From Mycobacteroides immunogenum (lineage in GTDB: Bacteria > Actinomycetota > Actinomycetes > Mycobacteriales > Mycobacteriaceae), in assembly GCF_001605725.1 (NCBI RefSeq), contig NZ_CP011530.1, positions 1,674,001-1,738,000 of the forward strand: a stretch of 64,000 nt of DNA, read 5' to 3'. The notes beneath the pieces were generated by a model that saw nothing but the letters and a program-made list of their open reading frames with translations, had not been told where the DNA came from and did no database searches. Made by a program: the position numbers and the translations under genes. This document shows positions 16,371-26,566 of this stretch, piece by piece (within the stretch, counting starts at the first letter, position 1; every line of letters begins with the position of its first letter).

Positions 16371-18226
16371 TCGAGTACCTGAGCGACCAGCTCGTCGATA
16401 TCCGCCCCGGTGGTATCCAGGACGAGCTCAGGATTTTCCGGGGCTTCGTAGGGTGCTTCTACACCCGTCAAACCCTTCAGCTCACCCGCGCGGGCACGGG
16501 CATACAGACCCTTGGGGTCGCGTTTTTCGCATTCGGCCAGCGGCGTGGAGATATAGACCTCGATGAACGGCAACTTGGCCGCCGCGTTGATGCTGCGCGC
16601 GGTCTCGCGGTCGGAGCGCAGCGGTGACACCAATGACGCCAGCGCCACCACGCCGGAATCGGCGAACAGCCGCGTCAGATGTGACACCCGGCGGATGTTC
16701 TCGGCACGGTCGCCGGGGGAGAACCCCAGGTCATCGGATAGCCCATGGCGCAGGTTGTCGCCGTCGAGCAGATACGCGACCTGACCCGACTCCACGAGTG
16801 CGCGTTCCACCGCCACCGCGATGGTCGACTTCCCGGAGGCCGGCAGGCCGGTGAACCAGATGATCGCACCGCGCTGCGCGGTGCTGTCCCAACGGTATTC
16901 GCGGTCCAGCGCCGACGGGTGCCAGCGGATGTCGGTGCGCGAGTGGGTCTCCGGTTTGACCTCGCGCGCTTCGGTGATGGTGCCGGCGCCGACGGTGTCG
17001 TTGGAGGCCTCATCGATCAGGATGAAGGCCCCGCTGTCGCGGCTGTCGGCATAGGAATCAGCCACCACCACCGAACTGGTGCGCAGAGTCACCGCACCGA
17101 TGTCGTTGAGCGCCAATTCAACCGGACCATCGAGCTCATCCAGCGTCTCCGGGTCCAGCCGGGTGTGCAGAGCCTGAACTGTGGCGCGCACGGTCCGGGT
17201 GCCCTGCTTGAGCGCCAGCCGATCACCCGCGCGCAGCGGCCCGTTGGTGAACCAGCAGACCGTGGCATCGATCTCGCGTGCCAGCACCGGTAACACCGCG
17301 TCTTCGGCACCGCTCACCAGCACATCGCCACGGCCCACGTCGATGTCGTCGGCCAATTCGATCGACACCGACAGCGGAGCCACACCGGTGGAACGGTTTT
17401 CGTCCAGGGTGTCCACCACCGTGACAGTGGAGCGCGTGCCCGACGGCAGATTCACCACCGAATCGCCGACGCTGAGCGTGCCCGCTGCCAGGCGGCCGGT
17501 ATACCGGCGACGTTGATCGGCGGTGGGCCGCGAGACCCACTGCACGGGCAGGCGCAGCTTGGCGGCTTCCGGCTGTGGAGGTGAAAGCTCAACGTTTTCG
17601 AGGTATTCGAGCAGGGTGGGACCGGAGTACCACGATGTGTTCTCCGAGCGGTGCACCACGTTGTCGCCATGCTTGGCGGCGAGCGGAATGACGGTGATGT
17701 CGACCTTGCCCAGCCGGTCGGCCAGCAGATGTAGTTCGCGCTCGACTTCGGCGAACCGCTGCGCGTCGAAATCGACCAAGTCGATCTTGTTGACGGCGGC
17801 CACGAAGTGTTTGATGCCCAACAGCTTTGCGATGCGGGCGTGGCGGCGGGTCTGCCGCAATACCCCGGCGCGCGCGTCGACCAGCAGGATCGCCACATGC
17901 GCGTTGGAGGCGCCGGTGAACATGTTGCGGGTGTAGCGCTCATGCCCGGGAGTGTCGGCCAGGATGTAGCTGCGGCTCTCGGTGGAGAAGAACCGGTAGG
18001 CCACGTCGATGGTGATGCCCTGTTCGCGTTCGGCGCGCAGGCCGTCCGAAAGCGCGGCCAGGTCGGCTACGCCCTCTTCATCGGTGACTGCTTCCAGGTG
18101 ATCGACCGGCAGGCTGTCGGTGTCGTGCAGCAGCCGCCCGATGAGCGTGCTCTTGCCGTCGTCCACCGAGCCGGCGGTGGCGATACGCAGCAGTTGGCGG
18201 GTGTCCACCGCGGTCTGGGTGCTCAT
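16349..18226 (-). CDS. cysNC: Sulfate adenylyltransferase subunit 1 / APS kinase fusion
   Basis: 625-residue bifunctional enzyme of sulfate activation. The N-terminal part is the CysN GTPase that drives ATP sulfurylase (with CysD) to make APS; it has the GTP motifs GSVDDGKSTLIGRL, DTPGHERY and NKID. The C-terminal part (from about residue 440) is the CysC kinase that phosphorylates APS to PAPS, with P-loop GLPASGKST and DGDNLRHGLS. The fusion is normal in mycobacteria. The start ATG shares one base with the cysD stop, so the two are translationally coupled. PAPS is the donor for the sulfotransferase encoded just upstream in the same operon. A reading to 18412 overlaps cysD and is rejected. 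Confidence 0.93.
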   Translation of the reverse strand: MSTQTAVDTRQLLRIATAGSVDDGKSTLIGRLLHDTDSLPVDHLEAVTDEEGVADLAALSDGLRAEREQGITIDVAYRFFSTESRSYILADTPGHERYTRNMFTGASNAHVAILLVDARAGVLRQTRRHARIAKLLGIKHFVAAVNKIDLVDFDAQRFAEVERELHLLADRLGKVDITVIPLAAKHGDNVVHRSENTSWYSGPTLLEYLENVELSPPQPEAAKLRLPVQWVSRPTADQRRRYTGRLAAGTLSVGDSVVNLPSGTRSTVTVVDTLDENRSTGVAPLSVSIELADDIDVGRGDVLVSGAEDAVLPVLAREIDATVCWFTNGPLRAGDRLALKQGTRTVRATVQALHTRLDPETLDELDGPVELALNDIGAVTLRTSSVVVADSYADSRDSGAFILIDEASNDTVGAGTITEAREVKPETHSRTDIRWHPSALDREYRWDSTAQRGAIIWFTGLPASGKSTIAVAVERALVESGQVAYLLDGDNLRHGLSDDLGFSPGDRAENIRRVSHLTRLFADSGVVALASLVSPLRSDRETARSINAAAKLPFIEVYISTPLAECEKRDPKGLYARARAGELKGLTGVEAPYEAPENPELVLDTTGADIDELVAQVLDVLNRAR

Positions 18227-19143
18227 CAGAAGTAGCCCTCTCGTTTCCGGTCTTCCATGGCGGCCACGGATGTGCGGTCGTCGGCACGGGTCTCGCCACG
18301 TTCGGAGACGGTGGCCACGGAAATCTCCGCGATCACCCCTTCGATCTCGGTGGCCTGCGAGCGGACGGCGCCGGTGATGGTCATGTCGCCGACGGTGCGG
18401 TAGCGCACCCATTCGGTGGCGGCCCTCTCCAGGCCCGTCGGGGTGGCGTACTCGGAGGTGGCCAGCAGAATGCCGTCCCGTTCGAAGACCTCGCGTTGGT
18501 GTGCGTAGTAGATCGACGGCAGCTCAAGGTTTTCCAGCTGGATGTAGCGCCAGATATCCAGCTCGGTCCAGTTGCTCAACGGAAACACGCGGACCTGTTC
18601 ACCCTTGCGGATGCGTCCGTTGTACAGCGACCACGGTTCGGGCCGCTGCGCCCTCGGGTCCCACTGGCCGAATTCGTCGCGGAAGCTCAGGATGCGCTCC
18701 TTGGCGCGGGCGCGTTCTTCATCGCGCCGGGCGCCACCGAACGCCGCGTCGAAACCTCCGGCTTCCAAGGCGTCCAGCAGGGTGCGGGTCTGCTGTCGGT
18801 TGCGCGAGGCGCCCGGGCCCGGGTCGGGCACCCGGCCGGCGTCGATGGTGTCCTGTACCGAGGCGACGATGAGTTTGTGTCCGTGTCCGGTGGTGCGCCG
18901 GTCGCGGAACTCGATGACCTCGGGGAAGTTATGCCCGGTGTCGACGTGCAGCACCGGGAAGGGCAGGGGGGCCGGCCGGAAGGCCTTCTCTGCCAACCTC
19001 AGCAGCACGATCGAGTCCTTGCCCGCTGAGAAGAGCAGCACCGGGCGCTGCAACTCGGCGACCACTTCACGAATGATGTGCACCGCCTCGGCCTCCAACA
19101 ACCGAAGCTCGTTGACCTGCAATGGGTTTTCTATGGTCGTCAT
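18226..19143 (-). CDS. cysD: Sulfate adenylyltransferase subunit 2
   Basis: 305-residue catalytic subunit of ATP sulfurylase, which with CysN makes APS from ATP and sulfate. The PP-loop motif is [15 protein letters not shown] near residue 40, followed by [31 protein letters not shown] and the C-terminal arginine-rich end KREGYF. Length is normal. It overlaps the sulfotransferase gene upstream by 4 bp (ATGA) and cysNC downstream by 1 bp, so the three form a tightly coupled operon. A cysteine-responsive regulator may act upstream, but no site was recognised. Confidence 0.93.
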   Translation of the reverse strand: MTTIENPLQVNELRLLEAEAVHIIREVVAELQRPVLLFSAGKDSIVLLRLAEKAFRPAPLPFPVLHVDTGHNFPEVIEFRDRRTTGHGHKLIVASVQDTIDAGRVPDPGPGASRNRQQTRTLLDALEAGGFDAAFGGARRDEERARAKERILSFRDEFGQWDPRAQRPEPWSLYNGRIRKGEQVRVFPLSNWTELDIWRYIQLENLELPSIYYAHQREVFERDGILLATSEYATPTGLERAATEWVRYRTVGDMTITGAVRSQATEIEGVIAEISVATVSERGETRADDRTSVAAMEDRKREGYF

Positions 19144-19943
19144 AGCGGTAGCCCCTCCTTTTCAGCGTCGGCGCGGTATCGGTCCACCCAGTCGTCCGAC
19201 CGCTGATCTGCCTGCCGTTCCAGTACCGGCGGCGGCGCGAGCCGTGGATCTTGGCCCAGTGCTTCCAGCACCGTGCCGACCACCTCGGTCAGGTTGCGCC
19301 ATAGGTACGGGTAGGAGACGTCGATGGGCTGGATGTTCTCCTCGGTGAACCAGCGGCGCCAGCCGGCCTCCTGTGCCTGCAGCATGGTGATGACGTGCGC
19401 GATGGCGCCGGCGTGGTACTCGGCCCGTGCGTCCCGCACCGGGTCGGGGCGTCCGCGCCACACCCGCGTCTGCACCGCGCGCCAAAACGAAACTGCCTGC
19501 GACACAACGTCCGGTCGGTACACGTGCACCAGCACGGGGTCGCTGCCGACAACGTCGCGTATCGCGGAGAGCAGGCCTTGGCCGGAACGGTCGGGGAGTC
19601 CCTCGGCCCGGTTCAACAGCAGCGGGGTCTGATTCCACATGAGCTTGCCGCCCCAGACGCCGTTGGGGGTGCGCCCGACGGTGCGGATGTAATCGCGCCA
19701 GATGGTGGCGGGCGCCAAATCGGGCTTGCCCGCGTCCAGTGGATCCAACAGCCGCAGGATCGACTCGTCCTGGACGTCGGCGAACCATTCTCGCGGCTGC
19801 GGCGACTGGCTCGTGGTGGGCAGGTACTGGAAGAACTCTTGCGGTTCACCGGCTACGCCGGTCGCACGCAGGGATTCGACCAGCAGGGTGCTGCCACTGC
19901 GTTGGGACGCGAGCACCAGATATGCGGTGGGGTGGTCGGGCAT
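19140..19943 (-). CDS. stf0: Stf0-type trehalose sulfotransferase
   Basis: 267-residue PAPS-dependent sulfotransferase of the Stf0 family, which adds sulfate to the 2-position of trehalose as the first step to sulfated trehalose lipids in M. tuberculosis and was first described in M. smegmatis. The PAPS-binding loop is [15 protein letters not shown] near the N-terminus, followed by GEPQEFFQY and [11 protein letters not shown]. The start at 19943 gives the family length; the longer reading to 20129 has no support. It is the first gene of the stf0-cysD-cysNC operon, which makes its own donor PAPS. The exact acceptor in this organism is inferred. Confidence 0.83.
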   Translation of the reverse strand: MPDHPTAYLVLASQRSGSTLLVESLRATGVAGEPQEFFQYLPTTSQSPQPREWFADVQDESILRLLDPLDAGKPDLAPATIWRDYIRTVGRTPNGVWGGKLMWNQTPLLLNRAEGLPDRSGQGLLSAIRDVVGSDPVLVHVYRPDVVSQAVSFWRAVQTRVWRGRPDPVRDARAEYHAGAIAHVITMLQAQEAGWRRWFTEENIQPIDVSYPYLWRNLTEVVGTVLEALGQDPRLAPPPVLERQADQRSDDWVDRYRADAEKEGLPL

Positions 19944-20019
19944 GCGCAGTAGCCTAACCGCAATTGTTTCGTATTCGACTAATTGGGTTCGCCGTGAATT
20001 GCAATCACCGCGAACAAAA

Positions 20020-21381
20020 CTATTGTTCGATACCGCGCTCGTCCGCGATTGCGGACCGGTTAGCTCCGGGCCTGCCGTGGATGCGCAGGAATGTCTCGGT
20101 GTACCGCTCGGAAATACGCGTGCCCGCAAAATCAGACGGGATCACGTCGAGGGTCTTCTCCCGCCAGTCGTTCAGGCGCAGTGCGAGGTCATTGGCGACC
20201 GCTTCGGACTCTGCGTCGGCGTCGAGTCCGAGCAGGTTATGTGCCTCTTCCGGGTCGGTCTGGAGGTTGTAGAGCTCGCGGTGGGGCCGGGGCCCGGTGA
20301 TGTGCGTGGCGACAGCGCGGCCCGGCGGGCTGTCGGCAATGTCCCAGGGGAGGTCCAGAACCGGCCGGGGTGCGTAATTCTCGATGTAACTGTAATTCTT
20401 TGTTCTGATAGCTCGAATAGGATCGAAAGAATCGTGATAAGTCTTGGTGGTGAATACCTCGGAACGGACTGTTTGGAGTTCGCCTGATTGTTTCTGGATA
20501 TTCTCGGCATGAGAAACTCCCTGCACCTCTTCGGGAATTTCGACACCCAATAGCCCCAATAGGGTGGGCAGCAGGTCGACCCCGCTGAAGAGTTCGTCAT
20601 AGCGAAGCGGTGAGGATGTGCGGCCGCGGGGCGGACGCACGATCAAGGCGATACCGGTGCCGGCGTCATACAGGGTGGATTTGGCGCGCGGCAGCGCCGG
20701 ACCGTGGTCGGTCATGAAGACCACCCAGGTGTTCTGGTCCAGGCCCGTCTCGGTCAAGACCTGCAGTAGCTCGCCGACTTTGGCGTCGGCCACCGTGATG
20801 GAGCCGTAGAACTCGGCAAGGTCATCGCGTACCTCGGGAGTGTCGGGCAGGTAGCCGGGAACGTCGACGGCTTCCGCGTCGGACGGTTCATAGCGCTCAC
20901 GCGGAAAAGGACGATGCGTCTCGAAAAATCCGGCCGTGAGGAGAAACGGTGCGCTGGGGGAATTGCGCAACCAGGCGGAGGCGTGCTCCACCACGTATTC
21001 GCAATACGAGTTTGATACGTCGTACTCGTCGAATCCCAGCGTGGCCGGATACGCCGTTTCGTGCTGCATTCCGAACAGTGCTGTGTGCCAGCCCGATCCA
21101 GACAAGATGTGGGGGAGCGTGCGCACCCCGGCGCGGTATTCCCAGCCGTGGTGGGCCAACCCGATAAGGCCATTGCTCTGCGGGTATCGCCCGGTGAAAA
21201 GAGAACCGCGGGACGGCGAACACAGCGGTGCGGTCGCATGTGCGCGGGTGAACAGGACGCCCTCGGCGGCCAATCGGTCCAGATGCGGGCTGGATACATC
21301 GGCGTGCCCATAGACGCCCAGGTAGCGACCGAGGTCATGCCAATGGACGATCAGAACGTTGTCCCGTGACGCTTCGGTCAC
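20020..21381 (-). CDS. Sulfatase-family hydrolase
   Basis: 453-residue member of the sulfatase/alkaline phosphatase superfamily. The motif [12 protein letters not shown] puts the residue converted to formylglycine at about Cys54, with C-x-P-x-R intact. The metal site has HWHDLG, where classical sulfatases have DDxG, and [10 protein letters not shown] later. There is no signal peptide, so it acts in the cytoplasm. The start is GTG 21381 because GGAAGGGAG lies just upstream; a reading to 21453 adds 24 residues without support. It follows the sulfotransferase operon by 76 bp on the same strand and could recover sulfate from sulfated metabolites. The substrate is unknown; no formylglycine-generating enzyme is in the window. 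Confidence 0.8.
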   Translation of the reverse strand: MTEASRDNVLIVHWHDLGRYLGVYGHADVSSPHLDRLAAEGVLFTRAHATAPLCSPSRGSLFTGRYPQSNGLIGLAHHGWEYRAGVRTLPHILSGSGWHTALFGMQHETAYPATLGFDEYDVSNSYCEYVVEHASAWLRNSPSAPFLLTAGFFETHRPFPRERYEPSDAEAVDVPGYLPDTPEVRDDLAEFYGSITVADAKVGELLQVLTETGLDQNTWVVFMTDHGPALPRAKSTLYDAGTGIALIVRPPRGRTSSPLRYDELFSGVDLLPTLLGLLGVEIPEEVQGVSHAENIQKQSGELQTVRSEVFTTKTYHDSFDPIRAIRTKNYSYIENYAPRPVLDLPWDIADSPPGRAVATHITGPRPHRELYNLQTDPEEAHNLLGLDADAESEAVANDLALRLNDWREKTLDVIPSDFAGTRISERYTETFLRIHGRPGANRSAIADERGIEQ

Positions 21382-21469
21382 TGTGCTCCCTTCCGCAGGT
21401 TCGACGGTCCAGCCAACAGTGTGCCTTGCGTTTCTGGCAACCCTTCGGCTCATGGCGAACGGCTACGCG

Positions 21470-22669
21470 TCAGCGCGATCTCCAATGCCAGGGTGGTGCC
21501 CTGAGCGGGTCCAGTCCCACGATCTGCGTCTCACCCCAATCTTTGACGAGCTCGAGCCGCAGCGCAGGCCCGGTGTCGTCGATCAGGTCGTCCTCGTCCG
21601 CAAGGACGTCGCGCAATGATCGGGCGGCAAGGTGATCCACCAGGGCGCTCGCGTGAGTGATCACCACCACCTGGGTCTTGGTGGCCGCGGCCCGGATGAG
21701 CGTTGCGAGCGGAGCGATGAGGTCGGGGTGCAAGGATGTCTCGGGTTCGTTGAGCACCATCAGCGGCGGTGGCTCGGGACTGAGCAGCGCGGCGGCCCAT
21801 AGCAGGAAGCGCAGGGTGCCATCGGACAATTCCGCCGCACGCAGCGGGCGCAGCATGCCGGGCTGTTGTACCTGAAGATCGAATATCCCGTCACTGACGG
21901 CCACCGCAACCGACGCGCCATCGAAGGCGGCGGCGACGGCCTTGTCCAAGGTGTCGCTACGGGTCTCGATGATGGTCTGGATGGCTGCCGCCACGTCGCT
22001 ACCGTCGTTCGACAACACCGTTGTTCGCGTTCCGATCTGAGGCTGACGCGCCGGTGCGAGCATGTCGACACGAAATCCGTCGTAGAACCGCCAGCCGCGC
22101 AGCGTGTCCCGCACAGCGCCCAATTCCGGTAGTTTTCCGGGGAATTCGGAAAGCATGCTGCGATACGTCGGTAGCGAGCGACTGAATCCCTCGAATCGGT
22201 GCCCCGAATCCGACCGAGCTTCTACTACGGGACGAGTCCTTTGCACCAGGGTGGCGCTGGGGCGCAGGGTCCGGCCGGTGAAGACGATCTCACGCTTGAT
22301 CTCCGGATCGCGGCCGAAGGCGGAGTCGCTGGGAATCGGCAGGCCGAGATCCACGAGATATCCGAAATTGGTTGATGCATAACCTAACTCAATTGATACC
22401 GGGCGGGTGCGCCCTGCGCCCTGGATTACCCCCGTGCGTCGCGCGGCCTTGAGGTTCTCCGGACCGGCCCACATGGCCGATCGCAGGCCGCCTTGGCGTG
22501 CCAGTGAGCCGATGATCTCGCCGCGGCCGCAATCGGCCAGTAGCTGCAGGGCCCGGTAGAGCGAGGACTTTCCGGTGCCGTTGGCGCCGGTGACAACGGT
22601 CAGTCGCGCAAGCGGCAGCACAAGATCGCGCAGCGATCGGTATCCGCGAACGGCGACGGTCGTCAACAC
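21470..22669 (-). CDS. AAA ATPase, RecF/OLD-like
   Basis: 399-residue SMC-like AAA ATPase of the AAA_21 group. Walker A is VVTGANGTGKSSLYRAL at about residues 24-40, the ABC-like signature LRAAELSDGTLRFLLWAA lies near 280, and Walker B is LMVLNEPETSLHPDL (Asn-Glu-Pro-Glu, common in this group), followed by VVVITHAS. The coiled-coil insertion is short. Relatives occur alone in genomes and in some defence systems paired with a nuclease; none is adjacent here. GTG at 22669 is the likely start. Function unknown. Confidence 0.72.
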   Translation of the reverse strand: MLTTVAVRGYRSLRDLVLPLARLTVVTGANGTGKSSLYRALQLLADCGRGEIIGSLARQGGLRSAMWAGPENLKAARRTGVIQGAGRTRPVSIELGYASTNFGYLVDLGLPIPSDSAFGRDPEIKREIVFTGRTLRPSATLVQRTRPVVEARSDSGHRFEGFSRSLPTYRSMLSEFPGKLPELGAVRDTLRGWRFYDGFRVDMLAPARQPQIGTRTTVLSNDGSDVAAAIQTIIETRSDTLDKAVAAAFDGASVAVAVSDGIFDLQVQQPGMLRPLRAAELSDGTLRFLLWAAALLSPEPPPLMVLNEPETSLHPDLIAPLATLIRAAATKTQVVVITHASALVDHLAARSLRDVLADEDDLIDDTGPALRLELVKDWGETQIVGLDPLRAPPWHWRSR

Positions 22670-22757
22670 GGGGCCAGGTTAGCCAGGGGTGCCGACACGG
22701 TGCTGGATCGGCCGGTTCTATGGCCGGACGGTGTGCGGCTCGGTACGATCACGCGGC

Positions 22758-23342
22758 ATGGGGATCAAGGGGATGCGCAAGCTAGCCGTTGCGACGGCTG
22801 TGGTGATTAACCTGATGGGATCGCTTTGTTCCGTTGCGCCGGCGAACGCGGACCCCGCGTTCCCGGACATCGACTCGCTGCCCATGGCCTCGATCAAATA
22901 TCCCGCGGGCTTCGACCCGACCGACGGGAAACAGTGGCCGATCGAGAACATCTTCTCGCCCGCCGACGGGGTGTACTGCCGGTTACGTCTGCAGGCATGG
23001 GGGACCTTCCAAATGCCACCCGCGGATGTCGCCTGCGCGGGCGAGCTGCCGGGAATGCCGAACGGCGAGAACATCGCCCGTATTGATATCGGTACCTCCG
23101 GCGCCCCGTACGCAAGATTCCTCAAAGGATCCAACTCCTTGGGGGACCTCAATACGTACCCGCACTTTTCTGCCGGGAAACAATTGCAAGTGTTTCTCAA
23201 CATTCCGAGCATTCTGATGGCGTGCGGTAGCGGCACGGGAGGCGATTTCATTCTCGCCTGCCATGCCTACAAGAGCCTTGGCCAGGCGGATTTCCCTCCG
23301 CATGGCTTTGTGCTGGCCGCTTCTGGCAGCTGGGTGTTCTGA
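22758..23342 (+). CDS. Exported mycobacterial protein, unknown function
   Basis: 194-residue protein with a basic N-terminus and signal peptide of about 33 residues ending NADP (cleavage after PANA). The mature part carries several cysteines (CRL, VACAG, MACGSG, ACHAY) and a C-terminal FVLAASGSWVF. It resembles conserved secreted mycobacterial proteins of unknown function. A TACGAT box at 22744-22749 ends 8 bases before the ATG, which supports this start and a nearly leaderless mRNA. It converges on tex. Confidence 0.65.
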   Translation: MGIKGMRKLAVATAVVINLMGSLCSVAPANADPAFPDIDSLPMASIKYPAGFDPTDGKQWPIENIFSPADGVYCRLRLQAWGTFQMPPADVACAGELPGMPNGENIARIDIGTSGAPYARFLKGSNSLGDLNTYPHFSAGKQLQVFLNIPSILMACGSGTGGDFILACHAYKSLGQADFPPHGFVLAASGSWVF

Positions 23343-23400
23343 GGGGCGTGATCCCCGTAGGCCTCGTGATCGGGAGGCCAGACGAGGATCCCCCGAGCTC

Positions 23401-25764
23401 CTACCGCCCGAAACCGGCGTTGCGCAGCGCGTCCGCCATCGAACCGGTCGGGCGAGACTCTTCCCGCTGGCGGGAATTCTTGTCGCGGTTCTGGTTTCGC
23501 CGACCCTGATTCCGGTCGTCGCGGTTCTTGTCGTCACGACGGGGAGCGCCGGAACGCTCAGGACGCTTGCCCTGTTGCGGATCGTCGTTGAGGCGCAGGG
23601 TCAGGCCGATGCGCTGACGCGGAATGTCGACCTCGGTGACCTTGACCCGAACCACTTGGCCGGACTTGACCACCTCGTGAGGGTCGGAGACATACCGATC
23701 CGACATCGCCGACACGTGCACAAGGCCGTCCTGGTGCACGCCGACGTCAACAAACGCGCCGAAGGCGGCCACATTTGTCACGACCCCTTCCAGCACCATG
23801 CCGACCTTCAGGTCCGACACCTTTTCGACACCGGCAGCGAACGTTGCCGTGGTGAATGCGGGGCGTGGGTCGCGCCCCGGCTTCTCCAATTCGCCGAGAA
23901 TGTCTGTGACAGTGGGAATTCCGAACCGTTCGTCGGCGAAGTCGGCGGGCTTGAGCGAGCGTAATGACCGCTCGTTGCCGATCAGCTCGGCCAGGGTCAC
24001 ACCCGAACGGTCCAGAATCTTGCGCACCACCGGGTATGACTCGGGGTGCACTCCCGACGCGTCTAGCGGGTCGTCGCCGCCCTGGATACGGAGGAATCCG
24101 GCGCATTGTTCAAAGGCCTTGGGCCCCAGCCGGGGAACCTCAAGTAGCCCCTTGCGGCTGCGGAACGCACCCGCCTTCTCGCGATGGGCGACGATGGATT
24201 CGGCCAACGATTCGGTGACCCCGGATACGCGTGCGAGTAGTGGGACCGAGGCCGTGTTCAGGTCGACGCCGACAGCGTTCACGGCATCTTCGACGACGGC
24301 ATTGAGGCTGCGGGCGAGGGTGCCCGGCGTGACGTCGTGCTGATACTGGCCAACGCCGATTGACTTGGGTTCGATTTTCACCAACTCGGCCAACGGATCT
24401 TGCAGACGCCGGGCGATGGACACCGCTCCGCGCAGGGTGACGTCGAGGTCGGGAAGTTCATGGGCGGCGTAGGCCGAGGCTGAGTAGACGGACGCGCCGG
24501 CTTCGCTGACCATCGCCTTGGTGGGCGCCTTGGCGCCCGCAGCCTTGATATCGGCGATGAGTTCTGCTGCCAGTGCGTCGGTTTCGCGGGAAGCGGTCCC
24601 GTTACCCACGGCGATCAGTTCGACATTGTGGCGGGCGACGAACGCCGCAAGAGTGGCTTTGGCCTCATTCCATTTCTGCTGAGGCTGATGTGGGTAGATC
24701 GCGCAGGTGTCCACGACTTTGCCGGTGCCGTCCACGACAGCCACCTTGACGCCGGTGCGGAAGCCGGGGTCAAGGCCCAGGGTTGCGCGAGTGCCCGCAG
24801 GCGCGGCCAGCAGCAGATCCTTGAGGTTGCGAGCGAACACCCCGACGGCGTCCTCCTCGGCGCGCTGGCGCAGCTTCAGGCGGGCGTCGACGGATGCGGA
24901 GAACATGAGCTTGGCGCGCCAGGCGACCCGAACGGTACCGGCCAGCCACGGCGTGGCCGGGGTCTTGGCTGTCAGATTCACCCCAAGCGACTGCGCGACC
25001 ATGTGCTCGTACGGCGCGTCCTCACCGCCGTCGAAGTTCAGGGCCAAAACCTGCTCCTTCTCGCCGCGCATGACGGCGAGCACCCGGTGCGAGGGCATGG
25101 TTTCCAGAGATTCGGAGAATTCGAAGTAGTCGCGATACTTCTGTGCGGCTTCGGTTTTCGCGGCGTCTTCGGACCATGGGCCGGTCTGTAGTGCACCTTC
25201 TGCCCAGAATTTGGTACGGGTGGCGCCGACGAGTTCCGCGTCTTCGGCGACACGCTCGATGAGGATGTGACGGGCGCCGTCCAGGGCGGCGCTGGCGTCT
25301 GCGACGTTCTCGGTGAGGAACTCGGCGGCCGCCTCGTCGGGAACGAGGGTCGGGTCCGCCAGCAGCCGGTCGGCCAGCGGCTCCAGGCCGGCCTCGCGCG
25401 CGATCTGTGCCTTGGTACGCCGCTTGGGCTTGTAGGGCAGATAGATGTCCTCGACACGGGCCTTGGTGTCGGCGGAGAGCAGCGCGGCCTTCAGCTCGTC
25501 GGTGAGCTTGCCCTGGTCCTCGATGGAGGACAGCACCGCGGCCCGCCGCTCATCGAGTTCCCGCAGGTACCGCAGCCGCTCTTCCAGGTCACGCAGCTGG
25601 CCGTCGTCCAGGCTGCCGGTGACCTCTTTGCGATAACGCGCGATGAACGGGACCGTCGCACCCTCGTCGAGCAGCCGCACAGCGGCCGCGACCTGGGCCT
25701 CAGCGACCTCCAGTTCAGCAGCGAGGCGGGCATTTACAGATTTCACGGTCACGCTCTGAGTCAC
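23401..25764 (-). CDS. tex: Tex transcription accessory protein
   Basis: 787-residue Tex/YhgF protein, a nucleic-acid-binding factor linked to transcription and RNA turnover. The N-terminal helical region (VPFIARYRKEVTGSLDDGQL) is followed by the YqgF-like RNase H fold (TLGLDPGFRTGVKVAVVDGT), tandem helix-hairpin-helix motifs (SLAESIVAHREKAGAFRSRK) and an S1 domain (VLEGVVTNVAAFGAFVDVGV). A basic Arg/Asp/Asn-rich tail of about 60 residues is typical of actinobacteria. The start is GTG 25764, where homology begins; a TAGGGT box ends 8 bases upstream. The reading to 25869 crosses the divergent lipoprotein start and is rejected. Confidence 0.9.
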   Translation of the reverse strand: MTQSVTVKSVNARLAAELEVAEAQVAAAVRLLDEGATVPFIARYRKEVTGSLDDGQLRDLEERLRYLRELDERRAAVLSSIEDQGKLTDELKAALLSADTKARVEDIYLPYKPKRRTKAQIAREAGLEPLADRLLADPTLVPDEAAAEFLTENVADASAALDGARHILIERVAEDAELVGATRTKFWAEGALQTGPWSEDAAKTEAAQKYRDYFEFSESLETMPSHRVLAVMRGEKEQVLALNFDGGEDAPYEHMVAQSLGVNLTAKTPATPWLAGTVRVAWRAKLMFSASVDARLKLRQRAEEDAVGVFARNLKDLLLAAPAGTRATLGLDPGFRTGVKVAVVDGTGKVVDTCAIYPHQPQQKWNEAKATLAAFVARHNVELIAVGNGTASRETDALAAELIADIKAAGAKAPTKAMVSEAGASVYSASAYAAHELPDLDVTLRGAVSIARRLQDPLAELVKIEPKSIGVGQYQHDVTPGTLARSLNAVVEDAVNAVGVDLNTASVPLLARVSGVTESLAESIVAHREKAGAFRSRKGLLEVPRLGPKAFEQCAGFLRIQGGDDPLDASGVHPESYPVVRKILDRSGVTLAELIGNERSLRSLKPADFADERFGIPTVTDILGELEKPGRDPRPAFTTATFAAGVEKVSDLKVGMVLEGVVTNVAAFGAFVDVGVHQDGLVHVSAMSDRYVSDPHEVVKSGQVVRVKVTEVDIPRQRIGLTLRLNDDPQQGKRPERSGAPRRDDKNRDDRNQGRRNQNRDKNSRQREESRPTGSMADALRNAGFGR

Positions 25765-25797
25765 GCCGAGGGACCCTACCCAATATTGGGGACAAGC

Positions 25798-25803
25798 TAG
25801 GCT
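25798..25803 (+). promoter_or_regulatory. Leaderless -10 box of lipoprotein gene
   Basis: TAGGCT followed by exactly six bases and then the GTG start at 25810. This is the classic geometry of a leaderless mycobacterial promoter. The divergent tex -10 box lies about 20 bp away on the other strand. Confidence 0.55.
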
Positions 25804-25809
25804 CACCGG

Positions 25810-26508
25810 GTGCGTGTCTGGAGCGTGTTGGCCCTGATCCTGCTGGTCGCGGGATGCGCGCCGCATCACGAGCAGGCGCCGCCGGCCTCGACCTCCGCGG
25901 TGTCCACCAGCACTTCCTCAAGCGTGGCCGCCACAGCCCCGACCACGACAACATCGCGGGCCGCCGCGCCGGGACCGCAGGCGTCGGTGACGGCGGTGAC
26001 CCGTTGGATCGAGGCGGGCGATCCTGTCGACCCCGAGAAATTCCGGGCGGTCGATCAAGACGGCACGCCGGGCCAGCTGCCCGAAGGCGACGTAGCTTTT
26101 CGCCCACCCCGTGAGCTGGGTCCGCGGACCGTCGGCGGATGCATCACGGAGATGAAGTACCAGGAGCCGCTGTCCTGCCTGCCGGGGCTTCGCAACGCGC
26201 CACCGCGTCCACCGGATTTGCCGGGCCAGTGGATCGGAGGCTGGGTGAGCTTTGACGGAGCGACGGTCACCGTTGGCAGTCGTCACGGAGACCCCGGGCC
26301 GTTCATCCAGGGCGTGGGGCTTCCGCTTGAGTACGGCAAGCGCCTCAAATTCGGTGACTACCAATGCAGATCGGACCAGAAAGGTCTGTATTGCGTGAAC
26401 TACCCGCATCACTCGGCCATCCGGATGGGCGACGAGCTTGAGGTGTACGGGTGCACCAAGCGGGCGACTCCGCCGCGCGGAATTGGTGTGCAGTACGACT
26501 GCGGGTGA
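25810..26508 (+). CDS. Putative lipoprotein
   Basis: 232-residue protein with a lipoprotein signal peptide: MRVWSVLALILLVAGC, where Cys16 would be lipidated and anchored in the membrane. A Ser/Thr/Ala-rich linker follows to about residue 55, then a folded domain with six cysteines (GGCITEM, SCLPG, QCRSD, YCVNY, GCTK, DCG), probably disulfide-bonded outside the cell. The domain ends ATPPRGIGVQYDCG. No named family is recognised. The start is supported by the leaderless promoter. A strong hairpin follows the gene. Confidence 0.72.
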   Translation: MRVWSVLALILLVAGCAPHHEQAPPASTSAVSTSTSSSVAATAPTTTTSRAAAPGPQASVTAVTRWIEAGDPVDPEKFRAVDQDGTPGQLPEGDVAFRPPRELGPRTVGGCITEMKYQEPLSCLPGLRNAPPRPPDLPGQWIGGWVSFDGATVTVGSRHGDPGPFIQGVGLPLEYGKRLKFGDYQCRSDQKGLYCVNYPHHSAIRMGDELEVYGCTKRATPPRGIGVQYDCG

Positions 26509-26519
26509 GGCCCATTGCC

Positions 26520-26554
26520 GTCCTGCCCCCGGGCTGTCGGCCCGGGAACAGGAC
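26520..26554. terminator. Bidirectional stem-loop terminator
   Basis: GTCCTG-CC-CCCGGGC pairs with GCCCGGG-AA-CAGGAC around a 5-base loop, so the stem has 13 base pairs and one small internal loop. It lies between the convergent lipoprotein gene and the small exported protein gene and can serve both. Confidence 0.65.
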
Positions 26555-26566
26555 TGGCGACGGGAT

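Noticed and set aside
23343..23400. Terminator between the exported protein gene and tex
   Set aside because: Only weak imperfect complementarity (CCTCGT/ACGAGG) is visible, not enough to call.
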